A stretch of DNA of 64,000 nucleotides from Escherichia whittamii (GCF_014836715.1 NZ_JACSQI010000007.1:171691-235690); one strand, 5' to 3'; positions 1 to 10,534 are shown, counted from the stretch's first letter. Notes: generated by a model from the sequence alone, not told the origin. Program-made: numbers and translations.

Positions 1-2151
1 GAGTGTGCGCCACACCACCAGCTCCTGATGACGCTGACGCATTCCCACCTGCACCTGCGCCAGTAACAGCAACATACCGCAGGCAGTGACCAGCACCACC
101 ATCACTTCCAGCGCCCGACTTACCTGTTCCAGTACCTGACTAACCTGCTTTAAAATTGCGCCGATGTCTAACAGGCTAATAGTCGGGAACAGGCGGTTGA
201 GTTGCGTCAACATGCCGTTGCCGTTCTCCCAGCGGAAACTGGTGAGCCAGCTTTGCGGCTGCCCGTCCAATGCCCCTTCCGGGAAAATAAAATAGAAATT
301 CGGCCGCAGACTTTCCCAGTCCACTTTGCGCAGGCTGGTCACTTTAGCGCGAAACTCCTGGGTATCGCCCATAAAGGTGACGGTATCGCCCAGAGCAACG
401 TTTAAGCGTTTCGCCAGCCCCTCTTCCATCGACACTTCATCAGCTTTTGGCGGCCAGTTACCGGCGACAATCGGATTATGATCGGGTCGCGTATTTTGCC
501 AGGTGAGATTAAGTTCGCGGTTGAGTGCCTCATCTTCATTGCCTTCTGTCGGCTTGTCATTAATCGCCGTCAGCCGCGCCCGCACCACCGGATAAAATGA
601 TTCCGGGACTATCTGATGTTCCGCAAGGAACGCTTTTAGCGGCGTTACCTGTTCCGTGGCGATGTTGATTAAAAAGTAGTTCGGGCTTTCTGGCGGTAGC
701 TGCTGCTGCCAGCGGTCGAGCAGATCGCCACGCAGCACCAGTAGCAGTGCCAGCAGCATAAAGGAGAGCGAAAATGCTGAAAGCTGGCTCAACGTTGACC
801 ACGGTTGGCGCAGCAGGCGGCTGACCGCCAGACGCAGAGGTAGCGATTTCAGCGTCATGCGGCGAAGTACATTAAGCAGCATCCAGCCCAGCACACCGCA
901 CAGCAAAGCCAGCACTACCGCGCCTGCCAGCACCGCCCAGAGCAGCATACTGCCGCCCATCAGTCCGGCAAGCAGCAGCACGACCACCACGGTGACAATC
1001 GGCAGATAAAACTTCAGCGGCCAGACGTTCGCGACCACATCATTGCGTAATACGCGTAAAGGCTGCGTTGCCAGCAACAGGCGGTACGGTCGCAGCCCCA
1101 CCAGCAGTGAGATGACCGTCATGGTGCCGAGCGCCCACAGCCACGGCCAGAGACTGGCAGGTGGTAGCGCGGCTGGCAGAACCGGCTTGAGCAAAACCAT
1201 CAACACGTTTTCGAACAACAGACCCATCGCCCCGCCGGTAACGGCTGAAAGTACCAGCACCATCAACCACTGACCGACAATCAACTTACGCAGCTGCGCT
1301 CGCCCTGCCCCCAGCGTTTTGAGGATCGCCACCAGGTCGTAGCGACTGCGACAGTAATGATTCATCGCCACCGCCACCGCCGCCACCGCCAGCAGCAAGG
1401 TCAGCAGCGCAGAAAGCAGCAGGAACTGCTGCGAACGTTCCATCGAGCGCCCCAGCGCGCCTTCGTCCTGTTCCAGACCGTACCAGCGTTGTTCGGGTTT
1501 AAGCTGTGGTAACAACCATTTCTCATAGCCGTCGAGCTGATTCTCGCTGCCACCGAATTTATAGCGCCAGGTGACCCGACTCCCCGGCTGCACGGCTCCG
1601 GTTTTATCGACATCCGCCAGATTCATCATCAGGCGTGGGGCTATCTGGAAGGGGTTAAAACCGGAATCCGGTTCCTGAATCACTTCTCCGGCGATCCGCA
1701 GCGTGGCATCGCCCACGTCGATGGTGTCGCCCGTTTTCAGGTTAAGGAGTGCCATCAGGCGTGGAGCCAGCAATACGCTGCCCGCCAGCGGTTTCAGGCC
1801 TGGAGGATTGGTTTGCAGCTCACCGTACATCGGATAGATATCATCCACCGCTTTGACGTTCGCCAACTGCGGTGTGTCGCCCGCAAAGGTCATCGTGGCG
1901 AAAGTAAGCTGCTTGCCGACTTTCAGACCGCGCTTTTGCGCTTCCTCCAGCCACGCTTGCGGCACTTCGCGCGAACTGCGCAGCGCCCGATCGCCCGCCA
2001 TAAACTCACGGCTTTGCTGGCTTAAACCTTTCTCCATCCGATCGCTGATATTGCCCAGCGCCAGCACGCAGGCTACAGCCAGACTTAGCGCCAGCCAGAC
2101 AATTAATAGCGACGGCGAGCGCCATTCGCGCCAGAACCAACGTGCAATCAT
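1..2151 (-). CDS. ybbP: YbbP, putative ABC transporter permease (partial, C-terminus cut by window edge)
   Basis: The frame is open from an ATG at 2151 to the window edge, giving 717 codons of a protein that is about 804 aa in E. coli. It begins with a short cytoplasmic stretch (MIARWFWREWRSPS) and a hydrophobic helix, then a periplasmic domain, then several membrane segments rich in Leu, Val and Ala. This is the FtsX/MacB-like permease layout. It is the presumed membrane partner of YbbA, whose gene overlaps it by four bases (start at 2151, ybbA stop at 2148). The substrate is unknown; the pair is annotated as a putative lipoprotein- or lysophospholipid-related exporter because it sits beside tesA, which is inference. 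No frameshift or internal stop was seen in the part present. Confidence 0.93.
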   Translation of the reverse strand, partial: MIARWFWREWRSPSLLIVWLALSLAVACVLALGNISDRMEKGLSQQSREFMAGDRALRSSREVPQAWLEEAQKRGLKVGKQLTFATMTFAGDTPQLANVKAVDDIYPMYGELQTNPPGLKPLAGSVLLAPRLMALLNLKTGDTIDVGDATLRIAGEVIQEPDSGFNPFQIAPRLMMNLADVDKTGAVQPGSRVTWRYKFGGSENQLDGYEKWLLPQLKPEQRWYGLEQDEGALGRSMERSQQFLLLSALLTLLLAVAAVAVAMNHYCRSRYDLVAILKTLGAGRAQLRKLIVGQWLMVLVLSAVTGGAMGLLFENVLMVLLKPVLPAALPPASLWPWLWALGTMTVISLLVGLRPYRLLLATQPLRVLRNDVVANVWPLKFYLPIVTVVVVLLLAGLMGGSMLLWAVLAGAVVLALLCGVLGWMLLNVLRRMTLKSLPLRLAVSRLLRQPWSTLSQLSAFSLSFMLLALLLVLRGDLLDRWQQQLPPESPNYFLINIATEQVTPLKAFLAEHQIVPESFYPVVRARLTAINDKPTEGNEDEALNRELNLTWQNTRPDHNPIVAGNWPPKADEVSMEEGLAKRLNVALGDTVTFMGDTQEFRAKVTSLRKVDWESLRPNFYFIFPEGALDGQPQSWLTSFRWENGNGMLTQLNRLFPTISLLDIGAILKQVSQVLEQVSRALEVMVVLVTACGMLLLLAQVQVGMRQRHQELVVWRTL

Positions 2152-2834
2152 GCTTCCTCCTGCAACTGCCCGTTCACCAGCCGTAAGCAGCGGTCGCAGC
2201 GTGCCGCCAGTTGCAGGTCATGGGTCACCATAATCAGGGTGGTGCCATGTTCACGGTTGAGGGAAAACAACAGATCGGCAATTTTATCGCCCGTCTGGCG
2301 GTCAAGGTTGCCGGTAGGTTCGTCGGCAAACAGCACATCAGGCCGACCGTTAAAGGCTCGCGCCAGCGCCACACGTTGCTGTTCGCCGCCAGAAAGCTGT
2401 GCCGGAAGATGATCAAGACGTTTGCCCAGCCCTAACTGTTCGAGCAACGCTTTCGCACCGCTGCGACTTTCTGCGCTACTTTCGCCGCGCAACAGTGCCG
2501 GAAGCTCGACGTTTTCCAGGGCGTTAAGGGTCGGAATTAACATAAATGACTGAAAAACAAAGCCGATATGCTTCGCACGTAGCTTTGCCCGCGCCTCTTC
2601 ATCCATGTCATGTAGCGGTTGCCCCACCAGATTCACTTCGCCACTGGTGCCGTCATCCAGCCCGGCGAGGATCGCCAGCAAGGTAGACTTACCCGATCCC
2701 GACTCGCCCACCAGCGCAATGGTTTCGCCGCGTTTGACAACCAGCTCAACTCCGGTAAGGATGGAGAGTTCATGCTCCCCCTGACCGACGGACTTCTTAA
2801 GATGATGAACTTCAACAATGTTTTCCGCTGGCAT
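2148..2834 (-). CDS. ybbA: YbbA, ABC transporter ATP-binding subunit
   Basis: A 228-aa ATPase of the LolD/MacB type. The Walker A motif GESGSGKS lies at residues 43-50, the signature LSGGE at 147-151 and Walker B (LFADEP) around 168-173. It is expected to power the YbbP permease in the inner membrane, and the two genes overlap ATGA-style at 2148-2151. The 5' end overlaps the 5' end of the divergent tesA by 33 bp (2802-2834), so each gene's promoter must lie partly within the other's coding region. The length equals that of the E. coli protein. Confidence 0.95.
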   Translation of the reverse strand: MPAENIVEVHHLKKSVGQGEHELSILTGVELVVKRGETIALVGESGSGKSTLLAILAGLDDGTSGEVNLVGQPLHDMDEEARAKLRAKHIGFVFQSFMLIPTLNALENVELPALLRGESSAESRSGAKALLEQLGLGKRLDHLPAQLSGGEQQRVALARAFNGRPDVLFADEPTGNLDRQTGDKIADLLFSLNREHGTTLIMVTHDLQLAARCDRCLRLVNGQLQEEA

Positions 2835-3428
2835 TTGCCCTTCCTGTTCCTGGTCCTGTTAACCTTCCGTGCCGCCGCAGCGGACACGTTATTAATTTTG
2901 GGTGATAGCCTGAGCGCCGGGTATCGAATGTCTGCCAGCGCGGCCTGGCCTGCCTTGTTGAATGATAAGTGGCAGAGTAAAACGTCGGTAGTCAATGCCA
3001 GCATCAGCGGCGACACCTCGCAACAAGGGCTGGCGCGCCTTCCGGCTCTGCTGAAACAGCATCAGCCGCGCTGGGTGCTGGTTGAACTGGGTGGCAATGA
3101 CGGTTTGCGGGGCTTTCAGCCGCAGCAAACGGAGCAGACGCTGCGCCAGATTTTGCAGGATGTCAGAGCCGCCAACGCTGAACCATTGTTAATGCAAATA
3201 CGTCTGCCTGCAAACTATGGTCGCCGTTATAATGAAGCCTTTAGCGCCATTTACCCCAAACTCGCCAAAGAGTTTGATGTTCCGCTGCTGCCCTTTTTTA
3301 TGGAAGAGATCTATCTCAAGCCACAATGGATGCAGGATGACGGAATTCATCCCAACCGCGACGCCCAGCCGTTCATTGCCGACTGGATGGCGAAGCAGTT
3401 GAAGCCTTTAGTAAATCATGACTCATAA
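2802..3428 (+). CDS. tesA: TesA, periplasmic thioesterase I / protease I / lysophospholipase L1
   Basis: A 208-aa SGNH hydrolase. The N-terminal signal peptide (MMNFNNVFRW followed by a Leu/Phe-rich core) ends at an Ala-rich site before ADTLLILG. The GDSL motif with the nucleophile Ser is at residues 34-37, the GGND block is in the middle, and the catalytic DxxH (DDGIH) lies near the C-terminus. The protein hydrolyses long-chain acyl thioesters and lysophospholipids in the periplasm. The frame is open further upstream, but this start gives the known signal peptide and length. The 3' end overlaps the start of ybbO by 11 bases. Confidence 0.96.
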   Translation: MMNFNNVFRWHLPFLFLVLLTFRAAAADTLLILGDSLSAGYRMSASAAWPALLNDKWQSKTSVVNASISGDTSQQGLARLPALLKQHQPRWVLVELGGNDGLRGFQPQQTEQTLRQILQDVRAANAEPLLMQIRLPANYGRRYNEAFSAIYPKLAKEFDVPLLPFFMEEIYLKPQWMQDDGIHPNRDAQPFIADWMAKQLKPLVNHDS

Positions 3429-4227
3429 AGCAACGGAGATCCTGACAGGTAAAGTTATGCAAAAATCGGTCTTAATTACCGGATGTTCCAGTGGAATTGG
3501 TCTGGAAAGCGCGCTCGAATTAAAACGCCAGGGTTTTCATGTACTGGCAGGTTGCCGAAAACCAGATGATGTGGTGCGCATGAACAGCATGGGATTCACC
3601 GGTGTGTTGATCGATCTGGATTCGCCAGAAAGTGTTGATCGCGCAGCCGATGAAGTGATCGCCCTGACCGATAATTGTCTGTATGGGATCTTTAACAATG
3701 CCGGATTCGGTATGTATGGCCCCCTTTCCACCATCAGCCGCGCGCAGATGGAACAGCAGTTTTCCGCCAACTTTTTTGGCGCGCATCAGCTCACTATGCG
3801 CCTGTTACCGGCAATGTTGCCACACGGTGAAGGGCGTATTGTGATGACTTCATCGGTGATGGGATTAATCTCCACGCCAGGTCGTGGCGCTTACGCGGCC
3901 AGTAAATATGCGCTGGAAGCCTGGTCAGACGCGCTGCGCATGGAGCTGCGCCACAGTGGAATCAAAGTCAGTCTGATTGAACCCGGCCCCATTCGTACCC
4001 GCTTTACTGACAACGTCAACCAGACGCAAAGCGATCAACCGGTCGAAAACCCCGGTATTGCCGCCCGTTTTACTCTGGGGCCGGAAGCGGTAGTAGCCAA
4101 AGTGCGCCATGCTTTTATCAGCGAGAAACCGAAAATGCGCTATCCGGTGACGCTGGTGACCTGGGCGGTAATGGTGCTCAAGCGCCTGCTGCCGGGGCGC
4201 GTGATGGACAAAATATTGCAGGGGTGA
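3418..4227 (+). CDS. ybbO: YbbO, short-chain dehydrogenase/reductase
   Basis: A 269-aa classical SDR enzyme. The nucleotide-binding motif TGCSSGIG is at residues 21-28, NNAG at 93-96, the catalytic Ser at about 145 and the YxxxK pair (YAASK) at 159-163. E. coli YbbO is an NADP-dependent reductase of aldehydes with broad activity; the physiological substrate is unsettled. An internal ATG (MQKSVLITG) would give 256 aa with the fold intact, so the first 13 residues are the uncertain part. It follows tesA with an 11-base overlap, which suggests cotranscription. Confidence 0.93.
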   Translation: MTHKATEILTGKVMQKSVLITGCSSGIGLESALELKRQGFHVLAGCRKPDDVVRMNSMGFTGVLIDLDSPESVDRAADEVIALTDNCLYGIFNNAGFGMYGPLSTISRAQMEQQFSANFFGAHQLTMRLLPAMLPHGEGRIVMTSSVMGLISTPGRGAYAASKYALEAWSDALRMELRHSGIKVSLIEPGPIRTRFTDNVNQTQSDQPVENPGIAARFTLGPEAVVAKVRHAFISEKPKMRYPVTLVTWAVMVLKRLLPGRVMDKILQG

Positions 4228-4245
4228 GTTGAAGCGCGCGCTTAA

Positions 4246-5142
<897 letters not shown>

Positions 5143-5164
5143 TATTTCGTTGAGATGCGATGCT

Positions 5165-5266
<102 letters not shown>

Positions 5267-5286
5267 CAGTCTGTGCGGGCATCGCA

Positions 5287-6066
5287 TTATTTCTTCTTCA
5301 ATTGCGTCACCACCAACTGGTGGCGCGAATTGTAAAACTTACGATAGGTTAAATAGCAGGCGATAATAGTCGACAGGCTGGCAGTTGATAGCAGCATAAA
5401 GGTCACCATAATCTGATATTTAATCGCCTTTACCGGATCAATCCCGGCAAATATCAACCCGGACATCATTCCCGGCAAACTCACCAAACCAACCGTTTTT
5501 GCCGAATCCACCGTCGGAATTAATGCCGCGCGAATACTGTCGCGTATTAATATCGCTGACGCCTGTTTCGGCGTCGCACCAAGACTCAATTTTTCCTGGA
5601 TTTGCTGCTGTTCGCTGATAAACCGCTGGCCGAGATTGTTATAACACAGCCCTACCGCCACCATAGCGTTACCGGCAATCATCCCGGCAATAGGGATCAC
5701 CTGCATCGGGATAAACTCAATCGCCCCTGAGAGAATCAATACCGCCAGAGTAATTCCCGCCCCCACCGTAATGGCAATAAACGACGAAACAAAGGCTTTA
5801 GTAATATATTTACTGCGTTTTTGCGCATTCCATGCCGCATTAAAGCAAATAAATAACACCATCAATAATGTCAAACTGGCATCATCAACGCTGAAAATAT
5901 ATTTCAGCACATAGCCGACAATAATCAGTTGGATTATCGCCCGTCCTACGCTCCAGAGAATATCTTTCTCCAGCGCCAGCTTTTCTTTATGGCTAATTAA
6001 AATTGCCACCACCACCAGCATTAATGCCAGTGCTAATGATTCGTTGGTAATATTATGCGTGTTCAT
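5287..6066 (-). CDS. fetB: FetB (YbbM), iron exporter permease
   Basis: A 259-aa polytopic inner-membrane protein (UPF0014 family) with about seven hydrophobic helices. With the ATPase FetA it forms the FetAB exporter, which helps keep labile iron low under oxidative stress. The frame extends upstream to 6093, but the ATG at 6066 (MNTHNITNES) gives the standard length. fetB overlaps the end of fetA by 14 bases, consistent with translational coupling. The C-terminus is Lys-rich (QLKKK). Confidence 0.94.
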   Translation of the reverse strand: MNTHNITNESLALALMLVVVAILISHKEKLALEKDILWSVGRAIIQLIIVGYVLKYIFSVDDASLTLLMVLFICFNAAWNAQKRSKYITKAFVSSFIAITVGAGITLAVLILSGAIEFIPMQVIPIAGMIAGNAMVAVGLCYNNLGQRFISEQQQIQEKLSLGATPKQASAILIRDSIRAALIPTVDSAKTVGLVSLPGMMSGLIFAGIDPVKAIKYQIMVTFMLLSTASLSTIIACYLTYRKFYNSRHQLVVTQLKKK

Positions 6067-6730
6067 AGCGTGCTTCCTGCATTTCTCCGGCATGCGGTTG
6101 CAGCGTAATCACCTTATCCGCATGATTAATTTCGTCTTTGTCGTGTGTCACCCACAGCACGGCAATATTTTTTTCGTGTACATAGCGATGGATAATCTCA
6201 TTAACGTTACGTTTGTTGCTTTCGTCCAACGCACTGGTGATTTCGTCGAGCAATAAAACCTTCGGCATAAATTGCAGGTTGCGAATCAACGAGATGCGTT
6301 GTTTTTCACCACCAGAAAGCTCGGCGATATTTTTTGTCAGGATAGTGTCCGGCAAGGAGAAACGTTCGAGAAAATCGAGAAAAATGGCCGGGTCAGGCTG
6401 CTGGTTACGGATCTGCCAGGGAAAGATCAGGTTATCGTATACCGTGTCGCCAAACAACACAGGTGTCTGAGCACAGTAGGAGACTTGCTGGCGATACTCT
6501 TCTGGCTTCAGAGTGAATATATCTTCGCCTGCAAATAGTAACGTTCCGCTGGTCGGGCTGATTAATGAAGCAACTATTTTTAGTAGCGTACTTTTGCCGC
6601 AGCCGGAAGGGCCGGTAATTAACTTAAATTCGCCAGCACGCAGCGAAAAATTGATGTTATTTAGAATCTTCGTATCGCCCGCCTGATATCCAACATTTTG
6701 CAGTTGGAGCAAAAGACTATTTTCCTGCAT
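6053..6730 (-). CDS. fetA: FetA (YbbL), iron exporter ATP-binding subunit
   Basis: A 225-aa ABC ATPase. Walker A (GPSGCGKS) is at residues 40-47, the signature LSGGE at 138-142, Walker B (LLLDE) at about 159-163 and the H-loop in the segment WVTHDKDE. It is the energising subunit for FetB, with which its gene overlaps. It is divergent from qmcA; the 144-bp gap carries the promoters. Confidence 0.95.
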   Translation of the reverse strand: MQENSLLLQLQNVGYQAGDTKILNNINFSLRAGEFKLITGPSGCGKSTLLKIVASLISPTSGTLLFAGEDIFTLKPEEYRQQVSYCAQTPVLFGDTVYDNLIFPWQIRNQQPDPAIFLDFLERFSLPDTILTKNIAELSGGEKQRISLIRNLQFMPKVLLLDEITSALDESNKRNVNEIIHRYVHEKNIAVLWVTHDKDEINHADKVITLQPHAGEMQEARYEHA

Positions 6731-6874
6731 TGCCCATCCCTTTTCTGATTTTTACTAAAAACAGTTTATCCTCCGCAAGAATAAGGGGGAACTCTCTTTC
6801 AGTAATCAGGTATAATTTGTTTAATCAAGCAGCAATTTTGCTCTTTATGGACGGTACAACAGGAGGTTTTTCCG

Positions 6875-7792
6875 ATGCTAATTTTTATCCCGATTCTCAT
6901 TTTTGTTGCGCTGGTGGTTGTTGGCGCGGGCGTCAAAATCGTGCCGCAGGGCTATCAGTGGACGGTAGAACGTTTTGGTCGCTATACCAAAACGTTACAG
7001 CCGGGGCTAAGTCTGGTGGTGCCGTTTATGGATCGCATTGGTCGTAAGATCAATATGATGGAGCAAGTGCTCGACATCCCATCCCAGGAAGTTATCTCGA
7101 AAGATAACGCCAACGTGACCATCGACGCAGTCTGTTTTATTCAGGTGATCGATGCCCCGCGCGCGGCTTATGAAGTCAGCAATCTGGAACTGGCAATCAT
7201 CAACCTGACCATGACCAACATCCGTACCGTTCTGGGTTCAATGGAACTTGACGAAATGCTCTCTCAGCGCGACAGCATTAACTCGCGTCTGCTGCATATT
7301 GTCGATGAAGCCACTAATCCGTGGGGGATAAAAGTCACCCGTATCGAAATCCGTGATGTACGCCCGCCCGCAGAACTTATCTCTTCAATGAACGCGCAGA
7401 TGAAAGCGGAACGTACCAAACGCGCTTACATTCTTGAAGCAGAAGGGATACGTCAGGCGGAAATCCTCAAAGCCGAAGGTGAAAAACAGTCGCAAATCCT
7501 GAAAGCGGAGGGTGAACGTCAATCGGCGTTTTTACAGGCTGAAGCGCGTGAACGTTCTGCCGAAGCGGAAGCCCGCGCGACCCAAATGGTGTCTGAAGCC
7601 ATTGCGTCTGGTGATATTCAGGCGGTGAACTACTTCGTGGCGCAGAAATACACCGAAGCGTTGCAGCAGATTGGTTCGTCCAGTAACAGCAAAGTGGTGA
7701 TGATGCCATTAGACGCCAGCAGCCTGATGGGGTCGATTGCCGGGATTGCCGAACTGGTGAAAGACAGCGCCAACGAGCGAAATAAATCATGA
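6875..7792 (+). CDS. qmcA: QmcA, SPFH/stomatin-family membrane protein
   Basis: A 305-aa protein with one N-terminal transmembrane helix ([19 protein letters not shown]) followed by an SPFH/Band-7 domain (about residues 20-190). A long coiled-coil stretch with repeated Lys-Ala-Glu-Gly blocks ([20 protein letters not shown]) follows at about 190-250. E. coli QmcA is a membrane-microdomain protein functionally linked to FtsH/HtpX membrane-protein quality control. The start has a strong Shine-Dalgarno sequence (ACAGGAGG). The stop overlaps ybbJ ATGA-style, a standard stomatin/NfeD pairing. Confidence 0.95.
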   Translation: MLIFIPILIFVALVVVGAGVKIVPQGYQWTVERFGRYTKTLQPGLSLVVPFMDRIGRKINMMEQVLDIPSQEVISKDNANVTIDAVCFIQVIDAPRAAYEVSNLELAIINLTMTNIRTVLGSMELDEMLSQRDSINSRLLHIVDEATNPWGIKVTRIEIRDVRPPAELISSMNAQMKAERTKRAYILEAEGIRQAEILKAEGEKQSQILKAEGERQSAFLQAEARERSAEAEARATQMVSEAIASGDIQAVNYFVAQKYTEALQQIGSSSNSKVVMMPLDASSLMGSIAGIAELVKDSANERNKS

Positions 7793-8243
7793 TCGAGATG
7801 ATAGCTATCCATCCGCATATTTTTTGGCTGAGTCTCGGCGGTTTATTGCTGGCTGCCGAAATGCTGGGCGGCAATGGTTATCTGTTATGGAGCGGTGTCG
7901 CGGCGGTGATTACTGGTCTGGTGGTCTGGTTGCTACCGCTGGGTTGGGAATGGCAAGGGGTGATGTTTGCCATTCTGACGCTGCTCGCCGCCTGGCTGTG
8001 GTGGAAATGGCTGGCACGAGGCGTGCGCGAACAAAAGCACAGCGACAACCATCTTAACCAGCGCGGTCAACAATTGATCGGCAGACGATTTGTGCTGGAA
8101 TCGCCACTGGTCAACGGGCGAGGTCATATGCGCGTCGGTGACAGTTCATGGCCGGTCAGCGCCAGCGAGGATCTCGGCGCAGGTACGCATGTTGAGGTGA
8201 TTGCGATTGAAGGGATTACACTGATCATCCGTGCTGTCATCGC

Positions 8244-8247
<4 letters not shown>
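7789..8247 (+). CDS. ybbJ: YbbJ, NfeD-like inner-membrane protein
   Basis: A 152-aa protein with two to three N-terminal hydrophobic helices (about residues 10-80) and a C-terminal OB-fold-like NfeD domain (about 90-150). NfeD proteins are coupled to SPFH partners, here QmcA, by a four-base overlap at 7789-7792. The molecular role is not established. The gene ends at the edge of a REP cluster that starts within its stop region. Confidence 0.92.
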
Positions 8248-8427
<180 letters not shown>

Positions 8428-8446
8428 GTGAGCGGGTAATGGCAAT

Positions 8447-8809
8447 TTACTCTTCTGTGGTTTTACCCATACTTTTCTGGTCTTCATCCGGATAATGTTT
8501 TTTTAGATATTCCAGGACGTTTTTATTGACCTTGTGTTGGGTATACACCCACCCTTTCCAGTAATCAGGCTGGTCCAGGTAAACTTCTGGTGGAATGGTG
8601 AAATCAGAAAGCGTTAACCATTCGGCTAACAAATCAGGATTACGTTTCTGGATTAACTGCAACAGCATAATCAGCGACATGGCAGAGGCAGGAGCCGTAC
8701 TATCGCCACTTAAATATTTCCACACTGTTGACCGGTTCGAACGAAAAAGGATGGGTAGCAGCGCCCTGTCCAGATTCATTTCATTAAAAATCTTCTCAAA
8801 TTCATTCAT
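8447..8809 (-). CDS. Small putative HTH DNA-binding protein, likely local regulator
   Basis: A 120-aa soluble protein not recognised as a named family. Residues about 20-55 (RSNRSTVWKYLSGDS and the following helix) look like a helix-turn-helix of the kind found in YdaS/Cro-like regulators. The C-terminus is charged (KKHYPDEDQKS). A good Shine-Dalgarno (AGGAAAA) precedes the ATG. The gene is divergent from the surface adhesin at 9175, with a 365-bp gap rich in GTTTCT/AGAAAC motifs. The position suggests it controls that adhesin; this is inference. It is absent from the K-12 locus as I recall it. Confidence 0.7.
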   Translation of the reverse strand: MNEFEKIFNEMNLDRALLPILFRSNRSTVWKYLSGDSTAPASAMSLIMLLQLIQKRNPDLLAEWLTLSDFTIPPEVYLDQPDYWKGWVYTQHKVNKNVLEYLKKHYPDEDQKSMGKTTEE

Positions 8810-8857
8810 TTAATTTTCCTGCCTGGCGTAAACCTCTTAAAATTTGAGATTTATCAA

Positions 8858-9140
8858 AGAAACGCATTCTAGCACACATCAGGAACCGCTTCACGTTTAA
8901 CCCAGAAACATCATTTATTTCGCTTATCAAAACAAGTCTTTATAGTTTCTTACAGAGAAATAGCACAAAATTCTTTTCCATTTTATTTCTAAAAGAAACA
9001 TTTTTAGTTTCTATTAGTCGGTGTTTACGCTTACACAGTATAAAAACGCGCTTTACATCACACAAATGCCAGCGTAGATTCCGATCAATGCGAAACACAT
9101 AACATTTCTTATAACAACAATTAGTGTTGCTATAAGAAAC
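8858..9140. promoter_or_regulatory. Divergent regulatory region with repeated AGAAAC/GTTTCT motifs and a 35-bp dyad
   Basis: The AT-rich gap 8810-9174 has no gene. AGAAAC or its complement occurs at 8858, 8904, 8945, 8994, 9007 and 9135. The last lies inside an inverted repeat at 9105-9139: two 15-base arms (TTTCTTATAACAACA and TGTTGCTATAAGAAA) match at 14 of 15 positions around the loop ATTAG. The dyad ends 35 bp before the adhesin start codon, so a bound protein would block its transcription or translation. The candidate ligand is the HTH protein encoded on the other side. Confidence 0.55.
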
Positions 9141-9174
9141 AAAAATGTGACTTACTTTGATTGAGAAAAAATGA

Positions 9175-10422
9175 ATGAAAACTGTAAAGATGTCTTTACT
9201 GGCTGTCGTTGTTGCTACTGCTGTATGTCCATCGGCCTTTGCGGGGGACACCATTGAGGCGGCAGCGACAGAACAGACCCAGACAGACCACGATGCGGCA
9301 CAAGATACCGCCATCCAGAATGCGCAAACCACCGCGAACAAAGCAGTGACGACCGCCGATGAAGCACACCAGGCCATTACGTCAGCGCAAAACGATATTG
9401 ACGCCAACAAAGCGGCTATTCATAAAAATACCAACAACATTACCGAACAAAATAACATTCTCAGAGCTCAACAAGAGCAAATTACCGACACACAAAAAAC
9501 GGTTGCTGCTACCGGTGATGTTCAGAACGCAGCACGTTATCAAAGCATGGTAAACGCCCGTCAGGAGGCTGCGGATAACGCACAGCAGCAACAAGCCGAA
9601 GCCCAACAAACGCAGATTACCGAACAGCAAAAGCAAATCGAAGCCACACAAAAAACGGTCGCAGCAACCGGTGACGTTCAGACCGCAGCACGTTATCAAA
9701 GCATGGTTAACGCCCGTCAGGAGGCTGCAGATAACGCACAGCAGCAACAAATCGAAGCCACACAAAAAACAGTTGCAGCTACCGGTGACGTTCAGACCGC
9801 CGCCCGTTATCAGGGAATGGTCAACGCTAAACTGGCTGCGGAAAATGAAGCCAGCACGCGAGCTTCTGCGGAGCAAGGGCAAAAAATTGACGCTCTTTCT
9901 TCTACCATGACGACGGTATCTCAAAGTGTTGCTACCGAGAACCACACAAAAGATCTGGAAGAAATTCATGGCGATATAACAAAAACCAACACTGCGGTAA
10001 GTAAGCTGGCGGCACAACAACAGATAGATAGCGTTCATTACGGTGAACAAATTCAAAACCTGGTGCAAGATTCCACCGATACGCATCAGCAGTTAAGCAA
10101 CACGCAAAAACGAGTAGCGGATAACAGCCAGCAAATTAATACGCTCAATAACCATTTCAGCTCACTGAAAAACGAAGTTGAAGACAACCGTAAAGATGCC
10201 AATGCAGGGATCGCGTCAGCTATTGCCATTGCTTCACAGCCACAGGTGAAAACCGGTGATTTAATGATGGTGTCTGCGGGAGCGGGAACGTTTAATGGTG
10301 AATCGGCGGTATCTGTCGGCACGTCTTTTAATGCCGGGGTCCACACGGTAATTAAAGCAGGCGTTTCTGCGGATACGCAATCTGATTTCGGTGCGGGTGT
10401 CGGCGTGGGATATTCGTTTTAA
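9175..10422 (+). CDS. Trimeric-autotransporter-like coiled-coil adhesin with YadA-type anchor
   Basis: A 415-aa protein. A Sec signal peptide (residues 1-23, ending SAFA before GDTIE) is followed by an Ala/Gln/Thr-rich stalk (about 25-340) that looks coiled-coil throughout. The stalk holds two 35-aa near-identical repeats (106-140, 158-192) and a partial third (from 196), each with the core TVAATGDVQ. Residues about 341-415 resemble a YadA membrane anchor: an Ala-rich helix, Gly-rich strands and a terminal Phe (VGVGYSF). No globular head domain is visible, so it may be a stalk-only surface fibre. The ATG at 9175 is preceded by a weak GAGAAAA site; an out-of-frame ATG lies at 9171. It heads a run of same-strand genes with the lipoprotein and the small membrane protein. 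Confidence 0.8.
   Translation: MKTVKMSLLAVVVATAVCPSAFAGDTIEAAATEQTQTDHDAAQDTAIQNAQTTANKAVTTADEAHQAITSAQNDIDANKAAIHKNTNNITEQNNILRAQQEQITDTQKTVAATGDVQNAARYQSMVNARQEAADNAQQQQAEAQQTQITEQQKQIEATQKTVAATGDVQTAARYQSMVNARQEAADNAQQQQIEATQKTVAATGDVQTAARYQGMVNAKLAAENEASTRASAEQGQKIDALSSTMTTVSQSVATENHTKDLEEIHGDITKTNTAVSKLAAQQQIDSVHYGEQIQNLVQDSTDTHQQLSNTQKRVADNSQQINTLNNHFSSLKNEVEDNRKDANAGIASAIAIASQPQVKTGDLMMVSAGAGTFNGESAVSVGTSFNAGVHTVIKAGVSADTQSDFGAGVGVGYSF
9490..9834 (+). repeat. Intragenic 105-bp direct repeats in the adhesin stalk
   Basis: Two nearly identical 105-bp units (9490-9594 and 9646-9750) and a third partial unit from 9760 encode the 35-aa stalk repeats. The spacers are 51 and 9 bp, both multiples of three, so recombination between units would change stalk length without a frameshift. 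Confidence 0.85.
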
Positions 10423-10534
10423 GATCTCGCTGGATATTTTATAAATATCAATAATAACCATTAAATAAATTAGAGCAAGGACGTTTGCCTGTTTTCACTC
10501 CTTAATTATTTTCATACTCTATTTAAGGTTAACA

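Noticed and set aside
9382..10086. 234-codon minus-strand frame opposite the autotransporter
   Set aside because: Leu/Cys-rich shadow of the repeat-rich stalk coding sequence.
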